64,000 bases of DNA from Myotis daubentonii (GCF_963259705.1 NC_081841.1:27021244-27085243), one strand, 5' to 3'; positions 46,505-58,060 are shown, counted from the stretch's first letter. Program-made: numbers and translations. Notes: generated by a model not told the origin, from the sequence alone.

Positions 46505-47743
46505 CGCAACCTAAGTAAAAACAAGGAAGTGAAAATACAAGAGAAAATTTGGGGGGTAGTGGGGCGGGGAGTGGTGCAGGAGGTATATGGAGGACTTATC
46601 ATTTGTTTTTCATTGTTATTAGCATTAAAATAAAAATCATTTTAAAAATTAAAATGAAAAATCCCAAACATGCTTCAGGATCGGGAAGCAGGGGGAAAGG
46701 TTTTAGGTTTTCTATTTGGGTTCTGTATGGTTCTGGGCAGTAATGAGCAAGGAAAGATGCAATACCAGTGAAGAGGAAAGCAAAGGCCAGACCTGAGGCC
46801 TCCCTTTCCTACAGTTCCTACCAGTTTCTAAAAGCGAGGCCTGCTTTGGGGCTGTGTATGAAGCAAAGCAGGGTTCTGGCCTCCCTGAGGTGGAAGTAAG
46901 GAATAGGCAGGGAATTACAGGTTGAAAATTATCGCCGGTAACTGGCCTAAAATAGGCATTGAGATTGAGTCCCCAGCAGTCTTCATCTATCAGATTATAA
47001 TATAAATCACGGTAATGCCATCCACTTGCTACTGCTCATTTTGGAAATGAACTAATGAACAAATTCTGGCCAATGAGACATAAACGGAAGCTTGCTGTGG
47101 GAATTTGGGAATTTTTTCTTTTGTCTTGATACTGGCTTGGAAATAAAGTCAATATCTAGAATAGCAGGCATAAAAATTGGGCATCTGGGTCCTTGTTAAA
47201 ATAATTAAACCACTGGATAGTACTTCCTGGACTTATTGAGATAATAACATTTCTTATTATGTAAGACCTCTGAAGGCATCCTGACAGATAGATATGCTCC
47301 TTTCCTCATAATACCCAGGAACTCTCACCACATCTACCCTCCTGCCCTGCTACAAACTCAAGAGCTATCACCAGTGAGTTAGAATCAGAGAGTGTCTCTC
47401 ACTATGTCCCAGAGATGAAACAGGGTACAAAGGAAGTCCTAGAGCTACATCAGGGAGCACAGTTTTGTACTTAAAAGCCAAGTTCAGCTGTAGTAATAAT
47501 AATGCCAGACTATGTCAAGTACAATATTAAACAAAACAAACGATTTTTGTAAGTAGTATATGATGTGGTTTCCATGGAAAATATATTTTCAGTTTGAAAT
47601 AACTGATTTAAAGAATACAATCCAATTTGAGATTGTATATGTGTTCTAATTTTAACTGAAATCTAAATGAAGAATAACCTGGCCTGACCTAGATGTTTAG
47701 AGATTGTTATCCTAATATCAGAGATTTTTAAAAACATTTCATT
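46505..47743. other. No recognisable gene
   Basis: G-rich patch at 46548-46580. Nothing else is assigned. Confidence 0.4.
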
Positions 47744-47744
47744 T

Positions 47745-47901
47745 GGCCCTGGCCGGTGCTGGCTCAGTGATTAGAGCTTCAGCCTCCACAGGAAGAGTGC
47801 AGGTTCAATTCCAGTCAAGGCATGTACCTGGGCGGCATGTCCCATCCCTGGCCCTGGTTAGAGCACATGCAAGAGGCAAATGATGATGTGTCTCTCTCTC
47901 A

Positions 47902-47953
<52 letters not shown>

Positions 47954-48290
47954 CCCCCCCTCCCAATCTCCCTCCCTAACACTCCCTCCCTGCTTTCCAC
48001 TCTCTAAAAAATCTACGGAGCCCTAGCTGGTTTGGCTCAGCGGATAGAACGTCAGCCTGCAAACTGAAGGGTCCCAGGTTCGATTCCAGTCAAGGGCACA
48101 TGCCCAGGGTTGTGGGCTTGGTCCCCAGTAGAGGGTGTGCAGGAGGCAGCCAATCCATGGTTTCTCTCTCATCATTAATGTTTTTATCTCTTTCTCCCTC
48201 TCCCTTCCTCTCTGAAATCAATAAAAATATATTTTTAAAAATAAATGAAATTAAAAATCTATAGAAAAAATATCCTTGGGTGAGGATTAA
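47745..48290 (+). mobile_element. Ves SINE (outer), split by a second Ves
   Basis: The longer-core Ves begins GGCCCTGGCCGGTGCTGGC. Its CT module (about 47899-47961) is expanded. The body stops at AAAAAATCTACGG and continues after the inner SINE with AAAATCTATAG, TATCCTTGGGTGAGGATTAA. Confidence 0.9.
48019..48250 (+). mobile_element. Ves SINE (inner, nested)
   Basis: A complete Ves of the short-core type (AGCCCTAGCTGGTTTGGCTC) sits in the outer Ves tail. The duplicated AAAATCTACGG/AAAATCTATAG is the probable TSD. It is in the same orientation as its host and is younger. Confidence 0.9.
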
Positions 48291-48429
48291 CTAAATAAAC
48301 AAACACTTATTTGACTCCATGTCACTCTCTGGGCCAGGCTCACTTGTCGCAGTGTGTGTATGTACATACATGTGAGGGAGGGGCTGGAAAGAAGGGGAAG
48401 CAGAGGCCAATCTCATGGCATGGTGTCCT

Positions 48430-48795
48430 CTGTATGCTAGTGTTGTTATTATCAGACAAAATATGGTTAAAAGGAACATTTAGTTTTCTATGCCACATAT
48501 GAGTGAAATCATATGGTTCTTGACTTTTTCTGTCTGGTTTATTTTGCTCTAGCATGATATTCTCAAGATCCACCCATGTTGTTGCAAATGTCAGTATTTC
48601 ATCTTCTCTTATGGCTGAGTAGTCCTCCTACTACTATGTATGCAAGGTAGAAAGGAAAAGGGGTCAAATATATGGTAACAGAGGAAACCTGACTTTGGGT
48701 AGTAAACACACAATGTAATATACAGATGATGTATCATGGAATTGAAACATATAATTTTATTAACCAATGTCAGCCCAATAAAGTTAATAAAAAAC
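48430..48795 (+). mobile_element. Old L1, 5'-inverted
   Basis: 48430-48630 is antisense L1 (GAGTGAAATCATATGGTTCT, TATGGCTGAGTAGTCCTCC). 48640-48795 is sense L1 3' UTR (CACACAATGTAATATACAG, then CAATGTCAGCCCAATAAA) plus tail. This arrangement, inverted 5' piece followed by sense 3' end, is the outcome of twin priming. Confidence 0.6.
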
Positions 48796-49345
48796 CTAAA
48801 AGAAGAAACATTTAGGGATGTCTTTAAATTAGAGTCATAAAAGACTAATTGTTCCCTCTTGAGGGTCCATCTCCTAGTACTGATGTGATAAAAGAGATGT
48901 GCATAGGCTAATTGCATGTATATGAATCATAGGTATATCTTTAGAACCAGCTAGAAAGATCCTTTCCCTGTTTGCCTGTCCTGTCCCTGCCCAGGGTGCC
49001 TATGAAAAAAGGGACAGTGTTTGTGGCTGACTCAATCAATTATCATCTACAAAGAGTAAACCAAGTGGGAAATAACCTGATTTTCCCATAGTCCTTATGA
49101 CCAAGATTTCCCCTTTGACTAAATTCCTAGCCTATGGAAAATAGTCTAAATAATCTTTGTATTTCTACACCCTTTACCCCAAAGTGATAATAGGTACCTT
49201 TAACTAAACACATGCAAGGCACATTACTTACATTATCTCATTTAATCCTCATACCAACACTGTAATGTAGATGTTATTGTTCTTGTTTTAATATGCAGAA
49301 AAAGAGGAGCGATTTGTTGACTAACTTAGTCAAGATCACACAGCA
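48796..49345. other. No gene; MIR remnant near 49225-49345
   Basis: Antisense MIR phrases (CATTATCTCATTTAATCCTC, then CAAGATCACACAGCAAG) are clear. The rest is unassigned. Confidence 0.6.
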
Positions 49346-49556
49346 AGCCCGGCCAGCGTGGCTCAGTGGTCAACCTACAACCCAGAAGATCACAGTTTGA
49401 TTCTGGGTCAGGGCACATGCCCGGGGCTCTATCCCCAGTGTGGGGTGTGCAGGCGGCAGCCAATCAATTATCCTCTCTCATCATTGATGTTTCTCTCTCT
49501 CTCTCCCTCTCCCTTCCTCTCTGAAATCAATAAAAATATATTAAAATAAATAAATA
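49346..49556 (+). mobile_element. Ves SINE
   Basis: The head GCCCGGCCAGCGTGGCTCAG, core GGGCACATGCC and tail TCTCTGAAATCAATAAAAA are all present. It integrated beside the MIR remnant. Confidence 0.92.
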
Positions 49557-50900
49557 ATTCATATACAAAGGTGTATAAGATACAGAATCAGAGCCAAGTC
49601 AGATACATAAACATTTACGATGGAAGGCAGTATGACAATGCTTTGTGAGTGGTATAGACTGAGTATTGTGAGAATGCAAAGTCAGGATCAGGGGAGAAAT
49701 TATGGAAGATGAGTTATACTGGGGAAAGATAAAAGGAACAAAGAAAAAAGTTCTCAATGGTAAAATGCACTAAATGCATCCTGGCCCACATGCTTGCCCT
49801 GGACCAATCCCCCTTTCTGAAACTGTTAGCATTAGTGTTAGAAATAAGGACTCTGCTGAAGTAAGATTTACATAGATAGGATCTCAAAAATGCTCTTTCT
49901 AGTCAAAACACTCCTAGGACCTAATTTCTTAAATCTTACTCTATAGAAGCTATGCCACCAATTATTGCCATTAAAGGCATATTAAAGTGAAAGGAGCCTG
50001 GGTTACTAAGTTAAGAGAAACCTGGACTTTATATTCAGAGTTGGCCACTTGCTGAGGCAAATTACACACTGTATGTGCTGTGAAATTGCCATAATCAGAC
50101 CTACATCACATCTTAAGTATATTAAATAAAACATTTTATGCTAAATGTAGGAGCTCAATAGATATTTGTTCCCTTTATTCCTCATATCCCAATTACACCT
50201 ACAACACAGGGAGATTGGGGGTATGACTAGAATCCCCACAGACCAGTCATTACAGATTAATCAATTATACAGGTTATGTTTGCACATGCCCTGCTCCTGC
50301 CAGTTACTGGATGCTGGGAATACAAAGTTGAATAAGACATGGTCCTGATCTCACACAGCTTACAGTTTGATGAATAGACAGGGAGGGCAAGGTGTGTGTG
50401 CCAACCAGAATATCAGTAATTAGAATATAGCATGGCTACACCTGAAACCTATACAATTTTATTAACCAATGTCACCCCCAATAAATTCAATTTAAAACGT
50501 TTTTTAGAAAAAGAATGCAGCATGGTTAGTGTCAGAGGTAAACCAAGTAGGAATTCAGAAGAGGGGTGTTAGAAAATAGAGGTGCTAAAAGGCCCTAGAG
50601 AGCATGACCTTCATCGCATCGTTTGAACATAGAGAAGCTGATACAAAAAGAAACTAAGTGACAACTCAAGGTCACACATCTACTTACTACTAGAGTTTGA
50701 CTAAAACCAAGAATGCCTAAGTCCAACACTTTCTCGCTCAAAACTAAGGGGCTGTGGAAGGGTTTTCTCACTTCAGATAACTTGTCTAAGTGTCTAAGGC
50801 CCTGTCATCTGCAGGTGGTCAAAATCTTTCCCTGAACTTACCTTCTCTGACAATACCTCACTTTCATTCCCACTATATATCCAGCCAATATACCCAAGTG
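49557..50900. repeat. No gene; small L2, L1 and MIR remnants
   Basis: An L2-like piece lies near 50300-50400 and an L1 3' terminus at about 50440-50505 (CAATGTCACCCCCAATAAAT). An antisense MIR-like piece lies near 50640-50740. The rest is unassigned. Confidence 0.5.
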
Positions 50901-50920
50901 AGAAAAGCCTGGGAAGGCAC

Positions 50921-51052
50921 CTTTTTTTTTTTTTTTTTTTTTTTTTTTAGAGAAAGAGAGATATTAGTTACATCCTGCATGTGCCCCAACCATGACCAGG
51001 AACTGAACCCACAACCAGGGCATGTGCCCTAACCTGAATCAAACCTGCAACC

Positions 51053-51095
<43 letters not shown>

Positions 51096-51152
51096 CAACC
51101 CTTCAGTGCACTAGATGACACTCAACCAACTGAGCCACATTGGCCAGGGCCA
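50921..51152 (-). mobile_element. Ves SINE, antisense, carrying a poly(A) insertion
   Basis: An about 28-T tail is followed by the core TGCATGTGCCCCAACC and the head ending GAGCCACATTGGCCAGGGC. The B-box region is interrupted at 51056-51088 by an A-only insertion. Confidence 0.92.
51056..51088. mobile_element. Poly(A)-only insertion with TSD
   Basis: At least 33 uninterrupted A bases are flanked by an identical 15-bp sequence, AAACCTGCAACCCTT (51041-51055 and 51089-51103). This sequence occurs once in an intact Ves. It is the expected product of target-primed reverse transcription that copied only a poly(A) tail. Confidence 0.8.
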
Positions 51153-51627
51153 GAAAGGCACTCTTGAAGAAAGCACATATTGATAGTCTTTATACTTTTG
51201 GCTCTATGTTCATTGTGCTAACCAGCAATAAAACCACTGGGAATAAGCTACAATTGCCATGATAGAACTTTAAAGTCTTAGAAGTAAAGGAAAACTTAAG
51301 GAAACTTGAAAGAAGAAAAACAAATATTCATGCTCTTTTTTCCTTTCTCCGATTAACTCTAAATAGTGGTAACACGAAGAGGGGTGTCTAGGTCTGTGGC
51401 AGTAATTACTGAGTATTTGCACAAGCTCTGCTTCACCACAGAAAGACAGTAATAAACCATCTGCATTTACAGCACAGTGATTGAACATAGCTTTACTGAA
51501 CTGTCTAGCTAACTTAGTGTCATGTATTTCATATGAGAGGCATTTGAAAACAGGTTTCATTATATTTTTAAATTTCAAAGTCAGAACTTATAGAATTCTC
51601 TTTGCAAATATGTGACAATAAGACTGG

Positions 51628-51833
51628 CCCTAGCCAGCTTGGCTCAGTGGATGGAGCGTCAGCCTGCGAACTAAAGGGTCTCAGGTTTGATTCCGGTCAA
51701 GGGCAGATGCCTGGGTTGCAGACTCGATCCCCAGTAGGAGGCAGCTGATCAATGAGTCTCACATCATTGATTTTTCTATCTCTCTCTCCCTCTCCCTGCC
51801 TCTCTGAAATCAATAAAAATATATTTTTAAAAA
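51628..51833 (+). mobile_element. Ves SINE with TSD
   Basis: The head CCCTAGCCAGCTTGGCTCAG, B-box-like GGTTTGATTCCGG and tail are intact, with a short deletion in the core. TSD AAGACTGG lies at 51620-51627 and 51834-51841. Confidence 0.93.
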
Positions 51834-51841
51834 AAGACTGG

Positions 51842-52490
51842 ATATGTGTTCGTTCAAATATTTAATTAAATAAGAATAATACACTAATTGAAATTATGAA
51901 ATTGTTACAGTGACTTATGACTCAAATATTTACATCTGCTGAGATTAGCTCTTGTATCCACTCTTCTCAGGATTAGGTTCATATACTTCATCTAGATAAA
52001 TTTAGTATTCTGACTTACCAGTGATCCATACAGAAGCAAATTAGATTTCTTTTTCTGACTGTAAAGAAATATATTTTCTCTGCAAGTAAATGGAAATATT
52101 AAAAAGTAAAAAGTAAAAAATATATAATACCCATAATCATACCACCAAGTAACAATCATTTCACAGAAGAATAAACATTTGTATGTGTATTATATAAACA
52201 TGCATATATTTAAATGATTATTATACATAATCATTTCTAACTAATTGCTTTTTATTATATTTTGAAATTCGCTGGAGGGAATATCAGAGATTAATGCTAC
52301 CATCAAAAACTGGAAGGTTCTAGGGTAACGATTCCTATTATGTTACCATTTTACTTGCCTACATGACATTTCAAACTACAGAAGTATCTTAGAGAATGAC
52401 CATGGATAATCATAAAATTTAATTAGGTGTTAACTTCAATTCTTCAATTTCAGCTACTGCTTTAGATTTGGCTTGTTTTTAATTCTCACC
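51842..52490. other. No gene; AT-rich
   Basis: Nothing recognisable. Confidence 0.4.
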
Positions 52491-52500
52491 TGAGGATATT

Positions 52501-52840
52501 TCCTTTTTTTTTTTTTTTTGATGGAACCCACAACCTAAGTATGTGTCCTGACTAGAAATCGAACCCATAACTTTCTGGTGNNNNNNNNNNNNNNNNNNNN
52601 NNNNNNNNNNNNNNNNNNNNNNNNNNNNNNNNNNNNNNNNNNNNNNNNNNNNNNNNNNNNNNNNNNNNNNNNNNNNNNNNNNNNNNNNNNNNNNNNNNNN
52701 NNNNNNNNNNNNNNNNNNNNNNNNNNNNNNNNNNNNNNNNNNNNNNNNNNNNNNNNNNNNNNNNNNNNNNNNNNNNNNNNGAACCCATAACTTTCTGGTG
52801 GATGGGACGATGTTCCTACCAACACAGCCACCTTGTCAGG
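52501..52840 (-). mobile_element. Ves SINE, antisense, across an assembly gap
   Basis: The left part is a poly(T) tail and the core with GAACCCACAACCTAAGTATG. The right part is the head side, GATGGGACGATG to CAGCCACCTTGTCAGGGA. The 200 N bases (52581-52780) sit inside it. Confidence 0.85.
52581..52780. other. Assembly gap (200 N)
   Basis: Exactly 200 unknown bases, probably a placeholder size. The 20 bases before (52561-52580) and after (52781-52800) are identical, and the open frames reported through it are meaningless. Confidence 0.98.
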
Positions 52841-53078
52841 GAAGATGTGGCTTCTTTAATGAAGTGAATCAATATAGCCCCTGCCATCTAGTATGCAGCT
52901 ACTGACATGTCATATACTTATTTCTGTATAACAATTTATAAGGTAAACCAGGAACAGTGTGCTTTCACCTGATAGGGTCAGCAATATACTTTCATGGTTT
53001 TGCTTCCATTGTCTATGTTAGTTGACATAGTGGCCATCAGAAAATTGTAATCCACAGGCCAAATCTAGCCTGCCACTT

Positions 53079-54269
53079 TTGTTGTTCTTGTTAATCCTCA
53101 CCCCAGGATATTTTTTTCCCATTGCTTTTTAGAGGGAGGGGGAGGCTGAGGAGGGAGGGGAGGGGGAGGGGGAGGGGGGAGAGGGGGAGGGGGAGAGGAG
53201 GGGGGAGGGGAGGAGGAGGGGGAAGGGGGAGGGAGGAGGGGGAAGGGGGAGGAGGAGGAGGGGAGGAGGGAGGAGGGAGGGGAGGGGGAGGAGGGAGGGA
53301 GGGGAGGGGGAGGAGGGAGGGAGGGGAGGGGGAGGGGAGGGGGAGGAGAAGGGGAGGGGAAGGGGGAGGGGGGAGGGGGAGGAGAAGGGAGGAGGGGGAG
53401 GGGGAGGGGAGGGGGAGGGGAGGGGGGAGGGGGAGGAGAAGGGGTGGGAGAGGGGGAGGGGAGGGGTGGGAGAGGGGGAAGGGGAGGGGAGGGGGGAGAA
53501 GGGGTGGGAGAGGGGGAGGGGGGAGGGGGAGGGGGAGGAGAGGGGTGGGAGAGGGGGAGGGAAGGAGTAGGGGAGGGGAGGGGGAGGGGAGGGAGAGGGG
53601 GAGGGGAGGGGGAGGGGAGGGGGAGGGGAGGGGGAGGGGAGGGGGAGGGGGAGAGGGGGAGGGGGGGAGGGGGGAGGGGGAGGGGGAGAGGGAGAGGGAG
53701 GGGGAGAGGGAGAGGGAGGGGGAGAGGGAGAGTGTGGAGGGGGAGGGGGAGGAGAGGGGTGGGAGAGGGGGAGGGGAAGGAGTAGGGGAGGGGAGGGGGA
53801 GGGGAGGGAGAGGGGGAGGGGAGGGGGAGGGGAGGGGAGGGGAGGGGGAGGGGAGGGGGAGGGGAGAGGGGGAGGGGGAGAGGGGGAGGGGGAGGGGAGG
53901 GGGAGGGAGAGGGAGGGGGAGAGGGAGAGGGAGGGGGAGGGGGAGAGGGAGAGGGAGGGGAGAGGGAGAGGGAGAGGGAGAGGGAGAGGGAGAGGGAGAG
54001 GGAGAGGGAGAGGGAGAGGGAGAGGGAGGGAGAGGGAGAGGGAGAGGGAGAGGGAGAGGGAGAGGGAGAGGGAGAGGGAGAGGGAGAGGGAGAGGGAGAG
54101 GGAGAGGGAGAGACATCGATTGGTCGCTTCCTCCACATGTCCTGACCAGGGGCAGGGATGCAGCCTGCAACCCAGATAGGTGCCCTTGACCGGGAATCGA
54201 GTCTGTGACTCCTCAGTGTGTGGGTGTATTGGTCGATGCTCCCACCCCTGAGCCACACTAGCCAGGGCA
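53079..54269 (-). mobile_element. Ves SINE with about 1 kb internal G-rich expansion
   Basis: The tail side TCACCCCAGGATATTTTTTT is at left and the head, ending GAGCCACACTAGCCAGGGC, at right. An exact 12-bp TSD, AGCCTGCCACTT, lies at 53067-53078 and 54270-54281. The normally 30-60 bp pyrimidine module has grown to about 980 bp. Confidence 0.93.
53133..54112. repeat. (GGGGA)n/(GGGAGA)n array
   Basis: The left two thirds mix GGGGA, GGGGGA and GGGGGGA units with occasional GGTGGGAGA and GAGAA variants. The right part (about 53950-54112) becomes a clean GGGAGA hexamer array. Larger units of about 40-80 bp recur, for example around the GAGAAGGGGTGGGAGA phrases at about 53430-53560. Frames of 355-393 codons on both strands are repeat translation. 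Confidence 0.97.
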
Positions 54270-54534
54270 AGCCTGCCACTTATTTCTATATAGCCCACAA
54301 GCTAAGAATGGTTGGCAAAAATCTAAAGATAAATAATACTACATGACACATGAAAATTATATAAAATTCAAATTTCAGTGTTTACAAATAAGTGTTATTG
54401 AAACATAGTCCTATTCACGGGCCATCTATGTGTTACCTATGTCTGTTTTTACACTACAACCACAAAATTGAATAGTTGAAACAGAATTCTAAAATATCCA
54501 CTGTCTGGCTCTTTACAGAAAATGTTAATTTCTG

Positions 54535-55330
54535 ATCTAGTTCAGAGAGACCATGATTATCTTGAAATACCACTGAACATCATGCTAGCCCACAACATAG
54601 ATGATATTATGCTGAGTGGAACTGATAAGCAAGAAATAGTAAATATCCTATTTGCCAGAGTGACACACATGCAGCAATGGGTGGGAGATAAGGAAGGCCC
54701 ATTAAATTCCTACTTTAGTGAAGTTGCTAGGGATTGAGTGGTGTGTGTCATGTTAGGATAGCTCCTCTTAAATAAAGAACAAGTTGCCGAACACTGCACT
54801 TTCCATCAAGACACTCCCCCCCCCCCCCCCCCACGGAAGGAAGGAAGGAAGGAAGGAAGGAAGGAAGGAAGGAAGGAAGGAAGGAAGGAAGGAAGGAAGG
54901 AAGGAAGGAAGGAAAAGGAGACACTTTGTGGGGGATATAGCTTGATTTAGAGGGCAATAAATACATATTTGAGTGTGCTGCCAGTTTGAATGGACCTATA
55001 AGCAACAAAAAGCTCTGCACCATGTAGGTCCTGTTCTGCCACTTGGGCCTTAAGGCCTATCAGATCCAATGGTATGCAGCTTGTGCAGCAGACTGGATGC
55101 TATTCAGAGTCACTAGAAAGTGGCAATAGGAGAATCACAGTGCAGCCATCTAAAGTATTGGAGGAAGCCATATTTTCTTCTGCAGGTAACATCTCTTTGG
55201 AGAAACATATCCTGCAGTTCTACTGAGCCTTGGTAAAGATCGAATAATGGATCATTAGCCCTCAAATAACCAAGGGAACTGACCTTCCCATCACAAATAC
55301 TGTGTTCAGCAGACCCAATGGTCATGTATA
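54535..55330 (+). pseudogene. Endogenous retrovirus pol remnant (RT to RNase H)
   Basis: An old, degraded retroviral pol fragment. The frame 54522-54737 contains an IDDIMLSG segment, a form of the RT catalytic box, and later sequence (about 54980-55230) resembles the RT/RNase H region of class I mammalian ERVs. Stops, frameshifts, deletions and a GGAA microsatellite interrupt it. No LTR, gag or env is seen nearby, so it is a dead fragment. Family is not assigned. Confidence 0.6.
54816..54916. repeat. Poly(C) then (GGAA)n microsatellite
   Basis: A C17 run (54816-54832) is followed by about 80 bp of GGAA repeats. It sits within the ERV remnant. Confidence 0.97.
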
Positions 55331-55424
55331 TACAGTATAGGTCTCAAAAGAATACTGAAGGAATAGCTAGTTGTTTGAACAGGTGGTGACAGGTTTCCAG
55401 GGTATCTACTTGCTTTATTGCCTA

Positions 55425-55640
55425 TATCATCACATCTGTACAGGTCTGTGTCCACATTTTCTCTTCTTATAAAGACACCAGTCATGTTGGATTAGGATGT
55501 ACCCTAATAACTTCATTTTAACTTAATTATCACTTTAAATAGCTCAGCTCCAAAAACAGTCATATTCCCAGGCACTGGGGGTTAGGACTTTAACATACGA
55601 ATGGTACGGCAAGGGTTAGGGCCACAATTCAGCCCAAAGA
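55425..55640 (-). repeat. MaLR/MLT1-like LTR fragment, antisense
   Basis: TTATAAAGACACCAGTCATG, GGATTAGGATGTACCC and TTAGGACTTTAACATACGAA occur in the antisense MaLR order. One end is missing. Confidence 0.7.
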
Positions 55641-56325
55641 GTATAATTTTGTGTGTATACTCCTATTTATTTGGGTCTATATTTACATACTATTTAATAG
55701 AGATACATGGGCATAAACAAGTAAAGGAAAATACACATTCAAACTTCTGTGTCTTTTTTATCACAATCAGGCAGGATATCCCTAACAAATGGTACAAATT
55801 TCTGAAGGTTGAAGAAAGGGGGTGCATGCCTTCAAATACATGGTTTAGTTCACAAATTACAACCATTTTGCTACTTTAACAGGTATTTTCTAAAATCATG
55901 TTTACAGTTTAATAGATAAGCTTTTACCTTTATGGAAAATGTTTATTGGTGACCATAGGTAAAAGTAAGACTACCTTAGGAATGACTAGTGCAAAATATA
56001 GTATTTTAGGCATTTTTAAACAAGGAATTCCCTGACAATAAGAAGAAAAGTTTGTGTCACATTTCTTTCCCTTAGAACTTTGTAGACCTAGATGTTTTCT
56101 GGAATTACATATTAGTAAAAGACCAATCTTTTATTTTCCTTCCTTTTTGGGGACTTTTTTTTCTGAGAGAGCTGGTTGATTAAAGAATTCTCTCTTTTTC
56201 TCATATCTAATTGTTAATCATTCTTATGTCAGTTTTCCATATATATTGTGAACTTTTATATGATGATTCAGCTATTCTTTTTATCAGAAAAGTTTTCTTC
56301 TTTTATATCTCTGAATCTTTTATAT
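55641..56325. other. No recognisable gene
   Basis: AT-rich DNA with no assigned feature. Confidence 0.4.
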
Positions 56326-56337
56326 AAAGATATGTTA

Positions 56338-56557
56338 GCCCTAGCTGGTTTGGCTCAGTGGATAGAGCGTCGGCTTGCAGACTGAAGGGTCCCGGGTTCG
56401 ATTCCAGTCAGGGGCACATGCCTGGGTTGTGGGCTCGATCCCTAGTAGGGGCATTCAGGAGGCAGCTGATCAATGATTCTCTCTCATCATTGATGTTTTT
56501 ATTTATCTCTCCCTCTTCCTTCCTCTCTGAAATCAATAAAAATATATTTTTTTTAAA
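56338..56557 (+). mobile_element. Ves SINE with TSD
   Basis: This is among the best-preserved copies here: GCCCTAGCTGGTTTGGCTCA then GGGTCCCGGGTTCGATTCC. TSD AAAGATATGTTA/AAAGATATTTTA at 56326-56337 and 56558-56569 (11 of 12). Intact A- and B-box-like motifs suggest a young copy. Confidence 0.95.
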
Positions 56558-58060
56558 AAAGATATTTTAATATAAATATTCCACTGGGAGGAATCTAACC
56601 GCTAAAAAAATAGCAATTATCATAGTATTAAATCATCTTTGTTTTCCATCACTACCATTTTTTTCCAATTGCTCTTATCTTGATCTCGTTTCAGCCATTA
56701 TTTTTTTAAGTTATCTTTATTGTTGAAAGTATTACAGATGTCCCCTTTTCCCCCCCTTAATCCCCCTCCACCCCACTTCTGAACCCTCCCCAGGCCTTCG
56801 AGACACTATTGTCTGTATCCATGGGTTATGCATACATGCATATAAGTTCTTTGGTTAATCTCTTCCCCACCCCCTTCCCTCTGAGATTCCTTAATCTGGT
56901 GTATGCTTCCATATCTCTGGATCTATTTTGTCCATCCGTTTATTTTGTTCATTAGATCTCATATAAGTGAAATCATGTGGTTCTTGTCTTTCTCTGACTG
57001 GCTTATTTTGCTTAGCATAATACTCTCCAAGTCCATCCATGCTGCCTCAAAAGGTAAGAGATCCTTCTGTTTTACAGATGCATAGTATTCCATTGTATAA
57101 ATGTACCACAATTTTTTTGTCTGCTCATCTGCTGATGGGCACTTGGACTGTTTCCAGATCTTGAGTATTATAAATAACACTGCTATGAACATAGAGGTCC
57201 ATACATTGTTTCTGATTGTTTCTGGATTCTTATGATATATTGCCAGAAGTGAAATCGCTGGGTCAAAAGGCAGTTCCACTTTTTATTTTTTTAGGAAACT
57301 CCATACTGTTTTCCATAGTGGCTGCACCAGACCGCATTCCCACCAGCAGTGTACTAAGATTCCCTTTTCTCCACATTCTCGACAGCACTTGTCATTTGTT
57401 GATGGTAGCCATTCTGGCAGCTGTGAGGTGATACCTCATTCTAGTTTTAATTTGCATCTCTCTAATGATTAGTAATTTTGAGGTTTTTTTATTGTGTCTA
57501 TTGGCCAACTGTATGTCCTCTTTGGAGAAGTATCTATTTAGGTCCCTTGCCATTTTTTAATTGGGTTGTTTGTCTTCCTTTTGTTAAGTTGTATGAGTTC
57601 TTTATATATTTTGGAAATTAACCCCTTATCAGATGTATCATTGGCAAATATGTATTCCCGTATAGTGGGATCTCTTTTCATTTTTTTTCATGGTTCCTTT
57701 CGCTGTGCAGAAGCTTTTTATTTTGATATAGCAATCCCTATTAAAATACCAACAGCATTATTTCACATATCTAGAACAAATACTCCAAAAAATTTATATG
57801 GAACCAAAAAAGATCCTGAATAGCCACAGTAATCTTGAAAGAACAAACTTAGAGGGATCACAACACCAGATATAAAATTATGCTACCAAGCCACTGTAAT
57901 CAAAACAGCCTGGTACTGGCACAAAAATAGGCATATAGATCAATGGAACACAACAGAGAGCCCAGAAATCGACTCAAGCTATTAGACTCAATTCATATTT
58001 GACAAAGGAGGCAAGAGCATACGATGGAGTAAAGACAGTCTCTTCAATAAATGGTGATGG

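Larger units (their letters stand above)
53010..54530. repeat. Ancient hAT-like remnant split by a Ves SINE
   Basis: The left part (about 53010-53078) has CCAAATCTAGCCTGCCACTT. The right part (54282-about 54530) has AGCCCACAAGCTAAGAATGG and ends GGCTCTTTACAGAAAATG. Together they read as one old element of the type known from many mammals. Family not assigned. Confidence 0.55.

Noticed and set aside
52535..52831. Open frames across the N stretch
   Set aside because: They exist only because N does not encode a stop.
53091..54298. Very long open frames (355-393 codons) on both strands
   Set aside because: They translate a (GGGGA)n/(GGGAGA)n array into Gly/Arg/Glu or Pro/Ser/Leu repeats in several frames at once. 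They follow from composition, not coding.
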